The notes beneath the pieces were generated by a model. The model had not been told where the DNA came from, did no database searches, and saw only the letters and a program-made list of their open reading frames with translations. DNA of 61,636 bases. It comes from Bacteroidales bacterium UBA1714. GTDB taxonomy: Bacteria; Bacteroidota; Bacteroidia; Bacteroidales; Paludibacteraceae. The DNA is taken from positions 1 through 61,636 of the forward strand of contig DCIY01000005.1 in assembly GCA_002317295.1 (NCBI GenBank), given 5' to 3'. A program made the position numbers and the translations under genes. Shown here piece after piece: positions 15,949 through 24,989 of the stretch (its first letter is position 1; each line of letters starts with the position of its first letter).

Positions 15949-17364
15949 ATGAGAGGTTGTTGGTTGTTTACCCTGTTGCTGGTTAGTCTTGGACTGCATG
16001 CGATTCGGTTCTCGGATGAGGCCAAACGCAATTGTCAGCAGATGGACAGCGTCGCAGGAACCGTGACGATTGTCTTTGCAACAGACCAGGCGCATTTTGG
16101 TATCCCAGTGGACTCGATTGCGAGTTTATGGGTGAGTGGTCCCGTGGCAGATTTTTGCGATACGCTACCCGGATACCGGTTGGACCTGGTGAGTGAAGAC
16201 AGTTGTTTGTACCATACTTTTCGTTGGGAAGATTTGGACAAACCCGGCAACAGCGGTCAACCAGAATTTGTCTTTTTCATTATCAAGAAAGATTCCACTG
16301 GTGGCAATGTATATGGTGATATGATGCAGCAGGAGAAGATGGATTATGGTATCTATTTTCCCAATGGTCATCGGTATACCACCCTTTTGCTTCCCTGTGA
16401 TGCGGACTATCTAACGAAGGATGTACATGTGTTGGCTTCCCGATTGGACACCGCCATTGAGATATGGGGGGTGGATCGGTTTGATTTGACCAACCCCGTG
16501 GATCAGCAGCACATCAGCAATTTTCGGCTGACACCCGGAACGAAGAACCTGTATCGGTCCTTTCATCCCTATTATCCCAGTTGTCCGCAATACGAGTCGG
16601 AACCATACCGGTTGTACTGGGTGGGTGAATTGGGACGACAGGCGGGTATTCGTAGCGATATCTGCCTGACAGGCAATATGGAAAGTTATGACGGTTCATG
16701 GTATCGGTGTGGAGCGGACTCGTTTCAGATTGTCATTCCTGATTACCAACGAGCCCTGATGGATAGTGGCAACATTTGTTATGTAGGTAGCCATACGGGA
16801 AGCAATCCCGATGTGGCTACCTGCTATTATCACAGCGATGAAGAGACTTTTGCCCAATACATGGGTGAGGTTATTACATTTATAGCCGATACATTGCACC
16901 CCTTACCCATGCAGATTCATTGTGCTGTGGGAGCCGATCGTACCGGTATGGTGTGTGCATTGATTGCCAGTTTGTGCGGAGCCGATTGGGAAGCCATCTG
17001 TGCAGACTATCAAGCCACGGTGAACATGAAGATACGCACCTATCGGCATCCGAACCGATTGATTTATGGTATAGAACGAATGACAGGCCTCAGACCGGAT
17101 CGTTGCTCGGGTGAACAATTGCGGGCAGGTATACGCCACCATTTGGTCCAGACCATGGGGGTGGTGACGGATGCACAAGTGGACCAAATGATTGTAAGAC
17201 TCCAGCAGGAATCTCCCACCGGCATCGAAATGGTGCAACCCACTCACCAAGTCCATAAAAAATATGATTTATTGGGCAGAGAAGTGAATGCCCATTATCG
17301 GGGATGGTGCATCGACTCCGATACACGCTGTCCCATCATATCGTATGTAGAGGCTCCCCGATGA
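15949..17364 (+). CDS. Secreted tyrosine phosphatase-like protein with C-terminal sorting-like tail
   Basis: 471 residues from the ATG at 15949 (an in-frame TTG lies two codons upstream). Signal peptide about 1-20 (MRGCWLFTLLLVSLGLHA). N-terminal 200 residues look like a beta-sandwich, unassigned. The catalytic motif HCAVGADRTG places C325 and R331 as the CX5R of protein tyrosine/dual-specificity phosphatases, closest to the Y_phosphatase3 type (HCxxGKDRTG). C-terminal tail (KKYDLLGREV...) resembles the short tails of two other exported proteins here. The last 70 bp overlap the 3' end of the convergent CotH gene. Substrate unknown. Confidence 0.8.
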   Translation: MRGCWLFTLLLVSLGLHAIRFSDEAKRNCQQMDSVAGTVTIVFATDQAHFGIPVDSIASLWVSGPVADFCDTLPGYRLDLVSEDSCLYHTFRWEDLDKPGNSGQPEFVFFIIKKDSTGGNVYGDMMQQEKMDYGIYFPNGHRYTTLLLPCDADYLTKDVHVLASRLDTAIEIWGVDRFDLTNPVDQQHISNFRLTPGTKNLYRSFHPYYPSCPQYESEPYRLYWVGELGRQAGIRSDICLTGNMESYDGSWYRCGADSFQIVIPDYQRALMDSGNICYVGSHTGSNPDVATCYYHSDEETFAQYMGEVITFIADTLHPLPMQIHCAVGADRTGMVCALIASLCGADWEAICADYQATVNMKIRTYRHPNRLIYGIERMTGLRPDRCSGEQLRAGIRHHLVQTMGVVTDAQVDQMIVRLQQESPTGIEMVQPTHQVHKKYDLLGREVNAHYRGWCIDSDTRCPIISYVEAPR

Positions 17365-18689
17365 ATCATCATTCGCCCTTGATGCAGGGTTTTGACAGGC
17401 AAGGTTAAAACCCCATCCTGCGATGAAACAGGGTCTATGTCCGTAGGAGTGGAGGGCGTGTAATCATAGAGATTATCCATATAAGCCAAGCGGTCAATGA
17501 CCCAATCATGAATATACATCTGTTCCGATGGAATATCCAAATCGATGCGATTGTGCCCCGACCACAAACGCTGTTCGATACTGTCCATTCCGGTGGTTGC
17601 GTACAGGTCAAAATAGGGAGCAAAGAGTGAATCGATATGCTCGATGGTAAAGTAGTATTGACGCAACTGAGCATAACGGGCAGCCAAGGTATCCTGAAGG
17701 TGATAGTAGTATTGCATCCGCCTGTACAGATAGTTTTCCGTCCATTCTACCGTTGTATTGGATGCTTCCAAATCACCATTGTATTGTCTTCCCCAGGAAT
17801 GGTCCAAATCCCAGGGTGTATAGAGTGCTTGTTGCGAACCAGCATTATAAAAACTGACAAACAGGTTCTTGCACTTATTATCACGCGCACAGAGTAATTG
17901 TACAAAAAGGATATAATCCACATATACCGGTATATCCAAATGCGCCTGAGCCGTATCCACAAACGAACTGCCATAGGTATGGGTGAGGACATCAATGTGA
18001 TGGTACAGTGCATCCCACGCAATCGGTTCACCATCTTCAGCATCCGGATATTGTTGTTCCCAACCATCCCAGGTGACAGAGGTATTGGAAGGAGTATTCC
18101 ACAGGTTGTAATACACCGTGCGATAATTATACTCGCTCTTGTACAGCAAACCCTGTACCCCTTTTTTGGCCGAGTATTTTTTGAGTTTGAGTTGCTTGCG
18201 GTCCACCCGTTCACTCAAGTGGTAGATACCTTGGGAAGAATCATTGACCAGCACTTCGACCATTTGGCCACGATAACCATTAAGCATCTTGGGTTCCTGG
18301 GCCTTATACCAGGGTTGGCGGCTGAACTCCAGCCACAAATCCATGCTGACCCGGTTGCGCATACGGGCATGGTCCACCGCCATGGCATCCAGTATCCAAT
18401 AGTTGTCACTGCGCATCCCCAACAGGGATGTATCCTGTTTAGCACCCACGGAATCCAATATCTTAATGGCATAGGAGGGTTTGTCCATATAGAGGGCCGA
18501 ATGGCCGCGACGACGGAGGAGAATGGGCAGTGAAAGGGTATCACTGTCCTGAACCAACTGCATATGGGAGAGGTAGAAGGTGTCCGAAGCCAATGTGTCA
18601 TAACCCAGGAAGAGGCGAGGCATTTCCTGGGCCATACTCTTCACACTCAGCAGTATGAGCCCTATCCAAAGTACCGTTTTTGCTTTCAT
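17295..18689 (-). CDS. CotH kinase family protein
   Basis: 464 residues from the ATG at 18689. Signal peptide about 1-20 (MKAKTVLWIGLILLSVKSMA). CotH core motifs: IKILD, SDNYWILDA, RMRNRVSMDLW, GIYHLSERVDR and the TPWDLDHSWG signature carrying the metal-binding aspartates. CotH proteins are atypical secreted kinases; in Bacteroidota they are often cell-surface proteins whose substrates are unknown. Tail QGRMMIHRGASTYDMMGQRV resembles the tails of the neighbouring phosphatase and of the C39 protein. Third gene of the acyltransferase-M13-CotH run (33 nt after M13). Convergent 70-bp overlap with the phosphatase gene. Confidence 0.87.
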   Translation of the reverse strand: MKAKTVLWIGLILLSVKSMAQEMPRLFLGYDTLASDTFYLSHMQLVQDSDTLSLPILLRRRGHSALYMDKPSYAIKILDSVGAKQDTSLLGMRSDNYWILDAMAVDHARMRNRVSMDLWLEFSRQPWYKAQEPKMLNGYRGQMVEVLVNDSSQGIYHLSERVDRKQLKLKKYSAKKGVQGLLYKSEYNYRTVYYNLWNTPSNTSVTWDGWEQQYPDAEDGEPIAWDALYHHIDVLTHTYGSSFVDTAQAHLDIPVYVDYILFVQLLCARDNKCKNLFVSFYNAGSQQALYTPWDLDHSWGRQYNGDLEASNTTVEWTENYLYRRMQYYYHLQDTLAARYAQLRQYYFTIEHIDSLFAPYFDLYATTGMDSIEQRLWSGHNRIDLDIPSEQMYIHDWVIDRLAYMDNLYDYTPSTPTDIDPVSSQDGVLTLPVKTLHQGRMMIHRGASTYDMMGQRVSESMHHPR

Positions 18690-18722
18690 GGTCAGGACCA
18701 TTGGATAAACAGCCTCTTGTTT

Positions 18723-20723
18723 TTACCAGATATGCACCCTGTTCTCTGGGGCAACATATAAGGGACTGTTTTCCGTCACATTCCAGGCCTGGTACCAGGC
18801 ATCAATCTGTGGCAGCGCACCATTGACACGCCACATACCCAATGAGTGGGGGTCGGTCTTGGTACGACGCAGCACCTCCGCATCGCGGATATTGCCGGCC
18901 CAAACGAAGGCATAACTGAGAAAGAAACGCTGTGCCGGCGTAAATCCATTGACCACCTTACCTTCCTGATAGCATTTGGTTTTTTGGAAGGCCTGATAAG
19001 CCACTTGTAATCCACCATGGTCGGCAATGTTTTCCCCTAAGGTGAAGGCACCATTGGCATATACACCGGGAGCCACTTCGATGCCGTTGAAGTACTCCTC
19101 CATCACCTTGGTGCGCTCTGTAAAACGAGCCTTATCTTCGTCGGTCCACCAGTTATTGAGATTACCATCTTTGTCAAATTGGCATCCCTGGTCATCAAAT
19201 CCGTGGGTCATCTCGTGACCAATCACCACACCGATGGCACCATAATTGAACGCATCATCGGCACTCATGTCAAAGAATGGATATTGCAATATGCCCGCAG
19301 GGAAACATATCTCATTGGTGGAAGGATTGTAATAGGCATTGACGGTTTGCGGGGTCATGTACCATTTGGTGCGGTCCACCGGTTTGTCCAGGAAGGAGAG
19401 GGAATAAGCCAGTTCAAATTTGGCCGAGCGTTGCAGGTTAGCATAGTAACTGAGGCTTGAATCGATATCCAGTGTGGTGTAATCACGCCAGGTGTCGGGA
19501 TAACCTATTTTGATGGTAAATGCATTCAGTTTCTCCTGTGCCTTGACCTTGGTGGTATCGCTCATCCAATCGGTAGCAGCAATGCGCTCTCCCAAACTCG
19601 TTTGCAGATTCTTGACCAATGCCAGCATACGGGCCTTGTTTTGCTCCGGGAAATAACGCTGTACATACATCTGACCTACAGCCTCACCCAAGGTCCCATT
19701 GACGATATTCGTGGCCCGTTTCCATAGCGGTGTGGGTTCCTGTTTACCGGACATCACACGGCCATAGAAATTGAAGGAGGCATCATAGAAGTCCGAAGAC
19801 AGATACGAAGCCGCCCCATCCAACACCTGCCAGGTGAGCAGCACTTTGATATCGTTCAAACTCTCATCCTCCAGCATCTTACCCACCTCTTGCAGGTGTG
19901 CAATCTGACCTACGGACAGGCTGTCCGTATGAATATTCATGGCAGAAAAGAATATATCCCAATCCATTTGCGGAACCAACTGCTTGAGGGCGTCTATGGA
20001 CATTTTGTTGTAATTGAGTACCGGGTCACGCAATTCTTCCTTGCTCAGTGCTGCCTTGGCCAAACGAGTCTCCAGACGCAGCACAATCGGCGCACAGATG
20101 TCTCCGTCGATATAGCCATAGAGCGAGAACATTTTCTCGACGAACTTAAGGTATTCGGCCCGTATCATCCGGGTATGTTCATCCTGGTCCAGGTAATAAT
20201 CGCGTTCTCCCAAAGCAAATCCAGCCTGACACTCATTGAGGATATTCATATTCGAGTTCATGGCATCCGCATCCACATATAGGGCAAACAATCCACATTC
20301 CATGGACTCGCCCAAGAATCGGCACAAGTCTTCTTTGGTGCGGATGGAATCAATCTTCTCCATGGAGGCAATGATAGGTTGGATATTCTCCCGGTCTCGG
20401 CGGGCTGTATCCATGCACAGTTTGTACATGTCGCTGATTTTTTGCTCAATCGTTCCGTGAGCATAATCGCCTTTACCCAACTCTTCAATGATACCATTTA
20501 CCTGTTCCAGGTTATTGAGTCCCAATTGGTCAAAACTGCCAAAACGGGCATACTCATCACTGAGCGGATTATTCTTCATCCAACCGCCACAGGCATAGTG
20601 GTAAAAATCATTTTGAGCCACCACGGTGGTGTCCATATTTTCCAAACGAATGCCCATGGATTGGGGCTGATGACATGCTGTTAACATACTGATACTCATC
20701 AATATAAATACAATCTTTTTCAT
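18723..20723 (-). CDS. M13 family metallopeptidase lipoprotein (PepO/neprilysin-like)
   Basis: 666 residues from the ATG at 20723, giving a lipoprotein signal with lipobox LTAC (C17). Zinc site H503-E-M-T-H507, third ligand E564 in ENIADHGG, and the NAYYNPSTNEICFPAG substrate-binding motif: all M13 hallmarks, and the length fits. It should be a lipid-anchored envelope oligopeptidase. The start overlaps the acyltransferase stop by four bases (20720-20723, ATGA on the minus strand). The C-terminus ends VHIW, near the usual CxxW-type M13 end but without the Cys. Confidence 0.95.
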   Translation of the reverse strand: MKKIVFILMSISMLTACHQPQSMGIRLENMDTTVVAQNDFYHYACGGWMKNNPLSDEYARFGSFDQLGLNNLEQVNGIIEELGKGDYAHGTIEQKISDMYKLCMDTARRDRENIQPIIASMEKIDSIRTKEDLCRFLGESMECGLFALYVDADAMNSNMNILNECQAGFALGERDYYLDQDEHTRMIRAEYLKFVEKMFSLYGYIDGDICAPIVLRLETRLAKAALSKEELRDPVLNYNKMSIDALKQLVPQMDWDIFFSAMNIHTDSLSVGQIAHLQEVGKMLEDESLNDIKVLLTWQVLDGAASYLSSDFYDASFNFYGRVMSGKQEPTPLWKRATNIVNGTLGEAVGQMYVQRYFPEQNKARMLALVKNLQTSLGERIAATDWMSDTTKVKAQEKLNAFTIKIGYPDTWRDYTTLDIDSSLSYYANLQRSAKFELAYSLSFLDKPVDRTKWYMTPQTVNAYYNPSTNEICFPAGILQYPFFDMSADDAFNYGAIGVVIGHEMTHGFDDQGCQFDKDGNLNNWWTDEDKARFTERTKVMEEYFNGIEVAPGVYANGAFTLGENIADHGGLQVAYQAFQKTKCYQEGKVVNGFTPAQRFFLSYAFVWAGNIRDAEVLRRTKTDPHSLGMWRVNGALPQIDAWYQAWNVTENSPLYVAPENRVHIW

Positions 20724-21760
20724 TTTACTATTTTTTTGTATATCAAAATGCGAATTTGGTCGATTAATACCGCTACAATAAATATGCCAATCATATACAG
20801 CACTATCCAACCAAAGGCAGGCAGAGCATCGTATTGGGCGGAGAACCATCGTAGCGGTTTCTTGTATCCTTCAAAATAGAAGAACGGACTCAGATGCAGC
20901 AGGAACACGGCAAAAGCCGAAGCACCGACCCAGTTCACCAGTTTGGATTGGAGTTCCAGTTTGCTGAAGAACAACAACAGCGCCAAAGACTCCAAGATCA
21001 CCAACGGATTGCTATAGGCCAAGATGCGGGTATTCAGACCAGATATATCCCAATACACGCCTGCAAAACCGATTCCGGCCACCAACAAAGCCGCAGCCAG
21101 ATAAATAAGCAGGTCCCAACCTTTGGCCAATTGGGTACACTTCATCGGATACTTGTGCACATACTGTGCCAACAGATACAGTCCGATGAACGACAGGGTC
21201 GAATAACCATCCTTGAATATGGTCCACTCACTGCCCAACAGCCATCCGTACAGGGTCTGGAAGGCATAGAAGAGGATGATGGTCCAACCCAATTGCTTCT
21301 GACTGGATTTTTCCACATACGCATTCAGCACCGGAGCCAACAGATAGAGCCCGATATAGGAGACAATGAACCAGTATAAAGGGATATACTCATTGGCAGG
21401 AACCGATGTAAAAGTGAGGGCGGTAAACAGATTATTCCACTCAAAACAGGACCAGCCCATGGCCAGGTTGAACACAAACAGGGAGATGGAGAAAAAGGCT
21501 ACCTGAAAAATGAATTTGCCGAAACCTTTTCCGCTCGGGCGTATACCAAACCATCCACTGAGCAGCACAAACACATTGACACAGACGATGGCCAATCCCT
21601 CAAACAAGTACCGCCACAGAATGACTCCGGTCTGATTGACGGCATCCAAATGGGTGGGCTGCCCCAAGGCTGCAAAGTCGGCGTGAACCACCAAAACCAA
21701 AAACATGGCTACAATACGTAATAACTCAAAATTCGATTGACGAGCGGGTTTGTGAGACAT
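20720..21760 (-). CDS. Acyltransferase 3 family membrane protein
   Basis: 346 residues from the ATG at 21760 (MSHKPARQSNFELLRIVAMF). About ten membrane segments. The N-terminal FELLRIVAMFLVLVVHAD carries the family's R/H motif (RxxA...H). Family members O-acylate sugars or surface polymers at the membrane; the acceptor here is unknown. Transcribed from the divergent promoter at 21812-21843 and translationally coupled to the M13 peptidase. Confidence 0.9.
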   Translation of the reverse strand: MSHKPARQSNFELLRIVAMFLVLVVHADFAALGQPTHLDAVNQTGVILWRYLFEGLAIVCVNVFVLLSGWFGIRPSGKGFGKFIFQVAFFSISLFVFNLAMGWSCFEWNNLFTALTFTSVPANEYIPLYWFIVSYIGLYLLAPVLNAYVEKSSQKQLGWTIILFYAFQTLYGWLLGSEWTIFKDGYSTLSFIGLYLLAQYVHKYPMKCTQLAKGWDLLIYLAAALLVAGIGFAGVYWDISGLNTRILAYSNPLVILESLALLLFFSKLELQSKLVNWVGASAFAVFLLHLSPFFYFEGYKKPLRWFSAQYDALPAFGWIVLYMIGIFIVAVLIDQIRILIYKKIVK

Positions 21761-21811
21761 AAGTGTGTCGTGATAAGTGTAAAAATGACTGATAATACTC
21801 AAAAAAGCGTG

Positions 21812-21843
21812 CAAAGTTACAATAAAATTTGCATATTCACAAA
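21812..21843 (-). promoter_or_regulatory. Acyltransferase operon promoter (symmetric divergent module)
   Basis: Minus-strand -33 TTTG at 21840-21843, 20 nt, -7 TAACTTTG at 21812-21819. Interlocked with the glgB promoter at the same spacing as the hypB/DUF5692 pair. Confidence 0.85.
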
Positions 21844-21859
21844 TATTTTTGTATCTTTG
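21828..21859 (+). promoter_or_regulatory. glgB promoter (symmetric divergent module)
   Basis: -33 TTTG at 21828-21831, 20 nt, -7 TATCTTTG at 21852-21859. Confidence 0.87.
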
Positions 21860-21902
21860 CGCCTAATTTTGACACAAACTGAACAATAACATCCCTTCCT
21901 CA

Positions 21903-23921
21903 ATGAAAAAAGGCTTAAAATTGGTTCAATCCGATCCGTATCTGTTACCTTACGCTTCTGCCATTCAAGGACGATACGATTATGCTGTTTCCAAAGAGCA
22001 ACAGTTAACCGGAGGTACTCCGTTACAGGATTGGGCGGATGGTTATCTGTATTTTGGACTGCACCACACCGAAGAGGGTTGGGTCTTGAGAGAATGGGCT
22101 CCCAATGCAACAGCCGTTTATGTAAAAGGGGATATGAATGCCTGGCAAAAGGAGGAGAGTTATCGTCTGAAGCCTCTGCCCAATGGGATATGGGAAGGTA
22201 GGTTCCAGGAAGGACAGTTCCGACACGGGCAGTTGTTTAAGTTGCTCATTGAGTGGAACGGCGGTTGGGGCGAGCGTATTCCCAGTTATGCCACTCGGGT
22301 GGTACAGGATGAACAATCCAAACTATTTTCAGCCCAGGTGTGGGAAGAGGAAAACAAGCCCCGAACCGGTAAACGATTTAAGGGACTGAAAAAAGGGACA
22401 CCGCTGTTTATTTACGAATGCCATATCGGTATGTCCTCAGAACAGGAAAAGGTGTCTACCTATGAGGAATTTCGGGTGAATGTGTTGCCACGCATCCACG
22501 CTTTGGGATACAATTGTGTGCAGATGATGGCGGTTCAGGAGCATCCGTACTATGGCAGTTTTGGATATCATGTCAGTAACTTTTTTGCTGCCAGCAGTCG
22601 GTTTGGTACTCCTGAGCAACTCAAAGCACTGATTGACGATGCCCATGCCTTGGGCATGATGGTTATCATGGATATCGTTCACTCCCACGCGGCCAAGAAC
22701 GAGCGCGAAGGGATTGCCAACATGGACGGTACCCCTTACCTATATTTCCACGAAGGTGCCCGACGCGAGCATCCGGCCTGGGACAGCATGTGCTTTGATT
22801 ATGGCAAACCCCAGGTGTTGCACTTCTTACTCTCCAATTGTAAGTTTTGGTTGAGTGAATATGATTTTGACGGTTTCCGATTTGACGGAGTGACTTCCAT
22901 GATGTATCTGAGCCATGGATTAGGTGAGGATTTTATGGATTATGGCAGTTACTACAATGGCAATGAGGATGGCGATGCCATCGTTTATCTCACATTGGCC
23001 AATAAACTGATTCATGCGGTTAAGCCCTATGCCATTACCATTGCCGAAGACATGTCCGGCATGCCGGGTTTGGCAAGGCCCATTGCAGAAGGAGGTATGG
23101 GATTTGATTTTCGATTGGCCATGGGTATTCCGGATTTCTGGATTAAGTACATCAAGGAAATAAGAGACGAGGATTGGAAGGCAGGACATATCCTTTATGA
23201 GATGACCAACCGCCGAGAGAACGAAAAAACCATCTCCTATGCCGAATCTCATGACCAGGCCTTGGTGGGGGATAAGACCATTATCTTCCGACTTATCGAT
23301 GCCGACATGTATTGGCATTTTGAGCACGGGCATTCCACTTACATGGTAGACCGCGGTATAGCCCTTCATAAGATGATTCGTCTCATCACCGCCTCCACCA
23401 TACACGGCGGCTATCTCAATTTTATGGGCAACGAATTTGGCCATCCCGAATGGATTGATTTTCCACGGCAGGGGAATGGTTGGAGTTATAAGTATGCACG
23501 CCGCCAATGGAGTTTGGTAGATAATCCCAATTTCTATTACAGCGACCTCAATCGCTTTGACCAGGCCATGGTTCGCCTGCTGCAAGAGCATATCCACACC
23601 GCCAAAGACACCATGCAGGACTTTGAAAAACTGTGGGACAATGAAGGAGATCAGGTGGTGGCTTATCGGAGGGGAAAATTGGTTTTTGTCTTTAACTGGT
23701 CCGGTAATCGTTCTTACACAGACTATGGTATTCTCGCGCGCGAGGGTAAATATAAGGTAGTACTTGACACCGATGCTCCGGCGTTTGGTGGATTTGGACT
23801 CAATGACGACAGTGTGGAACATTTTACCCAACCGAATGGGGTCTATCAACCCTATGGTAAAGGATGGTTAAAGTTATACCTCCCTGCCCGCAGTGCGCTG
23901 GTTTTGGCTTATCAGGATTAG
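21903..23921 (+). CDS. glgB: 1,4-alpha-glucan branching enzyme GlgB (GH13)
   Basis: 672 residues. N-terminal CBM48 (about 40-150: GWVLREWAPNATAVYVKGDMN split by loops), GH13 barrel with nucleophile D328 (FRFDGVTSM), acid/base E382 (IAEDMSG) and transition-state stabiliser D451 (ESHDQALVGDK), and a C-terminal beta domain. It makes alpha-1,6 branches in glycogen. Similar in length to Bacteroidales and eukaryote-like branching enzymes. Followed 42 nt later by nagB; no other glycogen genes are present. Confidence 0.95.
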   Translation: MKKGLKLVQSDPYLLPYASAIQGRYDYAVSKEQQLTGGTPLQDWADGYLYFGLHHTEEGWVLREWAPNATAVYVKGDMNAWQKEESYRLKPLPNGIWEGRFQEGQFRHGQLFKLLIEWNGGWGERIPSYATRVVQDEQSKLFSAQVWEEENKPRTGKRFKGLKKGTPLFIYECHIGMSSEQEKVSTYEEFRVNVLPRIHALGYNCVQMMAVQEHPYYGSFGYHVSNFFAASSRFGTPEQLKALIDDAHALGMMVIMDIVHSHAAKNEREGIANMDGTPYLYFHEGARREHPAWDSMCFDYGKPQVLHFLLSNCKFWLSEYDFDGFRFDGVTSMMYLSHGLGEDFMDYGSYYNGNEDGDAIVYLTLANKLIHAVKPYAITIAEDMSGMPGLARPIAEGGMGFDFRLAMGIPDFWIKYIKEIRDEDWKAGHILYEMTNRRENEKTISYAESHDQALVGDKTIIFRLIDADMYWHFEHGHSTYMVDRGIALHKMIRLITASTIHGGYLNFMGNEFGHPEWIDFPRQGNGWSYKYARRQWSLVDNPNFYYSDLNRFDQAMVRLLQEHIHTAKDTMQDFEKLWDNEGDQVVAYRRGKLVFVFNWSGNRSYTDYGILAREGKYKVVLDTDAPAFGGFGLNDDSVEHFTQPNGVYQPYGKGWLKLYLPARSALVLAYQD

Positions 23922-23963
23922 AAAAAACATTAAAAACACAAAACATACTAAAATTTTTGCATT

Positions 23964-24773
23964 ATGAGATTAATTATTGAACAGAATTATGATTTGCTCA
24001 GTGAATGGGCTGCCAACTATGTGGCTGCAAAGATTAACGCATTTGCTCCCAAAGAGAGCAATCCGTTTGTATTGGGTCTTCCTACCGGTTCTTCCCCTCT
24101 GGGTATGTACCGTCATTTGATTGAGTTGAACAAACAAGGTAAGGTCAGTTTCCGTAACGTGGTAACCTTTAATATGGACGAGTATGTAGGTATCGCCGAA
24201 GACCATCCGGAGAGTTATCACAGTTTTATGTGGAACAATTTCTTCTCCCATATTGATATTCGTAAAGAAAATGTCAATATCCTCAATGGCAATGCTCCGG
24301 ACCTGGCGGCTGAGTGTGCACGATATGAAGCCAAAATTAAGAGTTTTGGTGGCATTCGTCTCTTCTTGGGTGGCATCGGTCCTGATGGTCATATTGCGTT
24401 TAACGAACCCGGTTCATCCCTGGCTTCCCGTACCCGCATGAAAGAACTGACCACGGACACCATTATTGCCAATTCACGATTCTTCAACAACGACGTTAAC
24501 CTTGTTCCCAAAACCGCCCTTACCGTGGGTGTAGGCACCATCATGGATGCCGAAGAGGTACTGATTATGGTGAATGGCCACAATAAGGCCCGTGCGCTCC
24601 AACACGCTGTGGAAGAACCTGTCAGCCATATGTGGACCATTTCTGCACTGCAGATGCATCAGCATGGAATCATTGTTTGCGATGAGGCCGCCTGTGATGA
24701 ATTGAAAGTGGGTACCTACAAATATTTCCTGGACATCGAGAAAAACAACCTCGACCCAAAGACTCTGCTCTAA
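23964..24773 (+). CDS. nagB: Glucosamine-6-phosphate deaminase NagB
   Basis: 269 residues, matching E. coli NagB in length. Motifs: GLPTGSSPLGMYRHLIE (phosphate loop), FNMDEYVGIAEDHPESYHSFMW with the catalytic Asp, and GGIGPDGHIAFNEPGSSL. It converts glucosamine-6-phosphate to fructose-6-phosphate and ammonia. Downstream hairpin at 24784-24822. Pairing with glgB suggests a carbohydrate storage or amino-sugar unit. Confidence 0.96.
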   Translation: MRLIIEQNYDLLSEWAANYVAAKINAFAPKESNPFVLGLPTGSSPLGMYRHLIELNKQGKVSFRNVVTFNMDEYVGIAEDHPESYHSFMWNNFFSHIDIRKENVNILNGNAPDLAAECARYEAKIKSFGGIRLFLGGIGPDGHIAFNEPGSSLASRTRMKELTTDTIIANSRFFNNDVNLVPKTALTVGVGTIMDAEEVLIMVNGHNKARALQHAVEEPVSHMWTISALQMHQHGIIVCDEAACDELKVGTYKYFLDIEKNNLDPKTLL

Positions 24774-24783
24774 GGATTTTACG

Positions 24784-24822
24784 AATATTTGCGTAAAAAA
24801 TTCACTTTTTTGCGCAAATATT
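24784..24822 (+). terminator. Perfect inverted repeat after nagB
   Basis: AATATTTGCG (24784-24793) pairs with CGCAAATATT (24813-24822), continued inward by A6/T6. It sits 10 nt after the nagB stop and overlaps the -33 region of the tRNA-Cys promoter by two bases. AT-rich, so terminator strength is uncertain; it could also be an operator. Confidence 0.55.
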
Positions 24823-24852
24823 TGCATATATCAGAAAAAAGCAGTACTTTTG
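24821..24852 (+). promoter_or_regulatory. tRNA-Cys promoter
   Basis: -33 TTTG at 24821-24824, 20 nt spacer ending GCAG, -7 TACTTTTG at 24845-24852. Confidence 0.87.
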
Positions 24853-24880
24853 CAGTCGCGTTTGATATCAGACGCGATTT

Positions 24881-24951
24881 GGTCGGTTGCCCGAGTGGTT
24901 AGGGACCGGTCTGCAAAACCGGGGACAGCGGTTCGAATCTGCTACCGACCT
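24881..24951 (+). tRNA. tRNA-Cys (GCA)
   Basis: 71 nt. Acceptor GGTCGGT pairs with ACCGACC, anticodon loop CTGCAAA (anticodon GCA), T-loop TTCGAAT, discriminator U73 as required for tRNA-Cys. CCA is not encoded. Confidence 0.96.
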
Positions 24952-24954
24952 CTG

Positions 24955-24983
24955 AGAGCCGCCTATGTTGGGCGGTTCTTTTT
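24955..24983 (+). terminator. Terminator/attenuator between tRNA-Cys and sufB
   Basis: AGAGCCGCC (24955-24963) pairs with GGCGGTTCT (24971-24979), one G-U, followed by five Ts. It ends only six bases before the sufB start codon, and no promoter fits between, so it may act as an attenuator for sufB. Confidence 0.85.
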
Positions 24984-24989
24984 GTTAAG

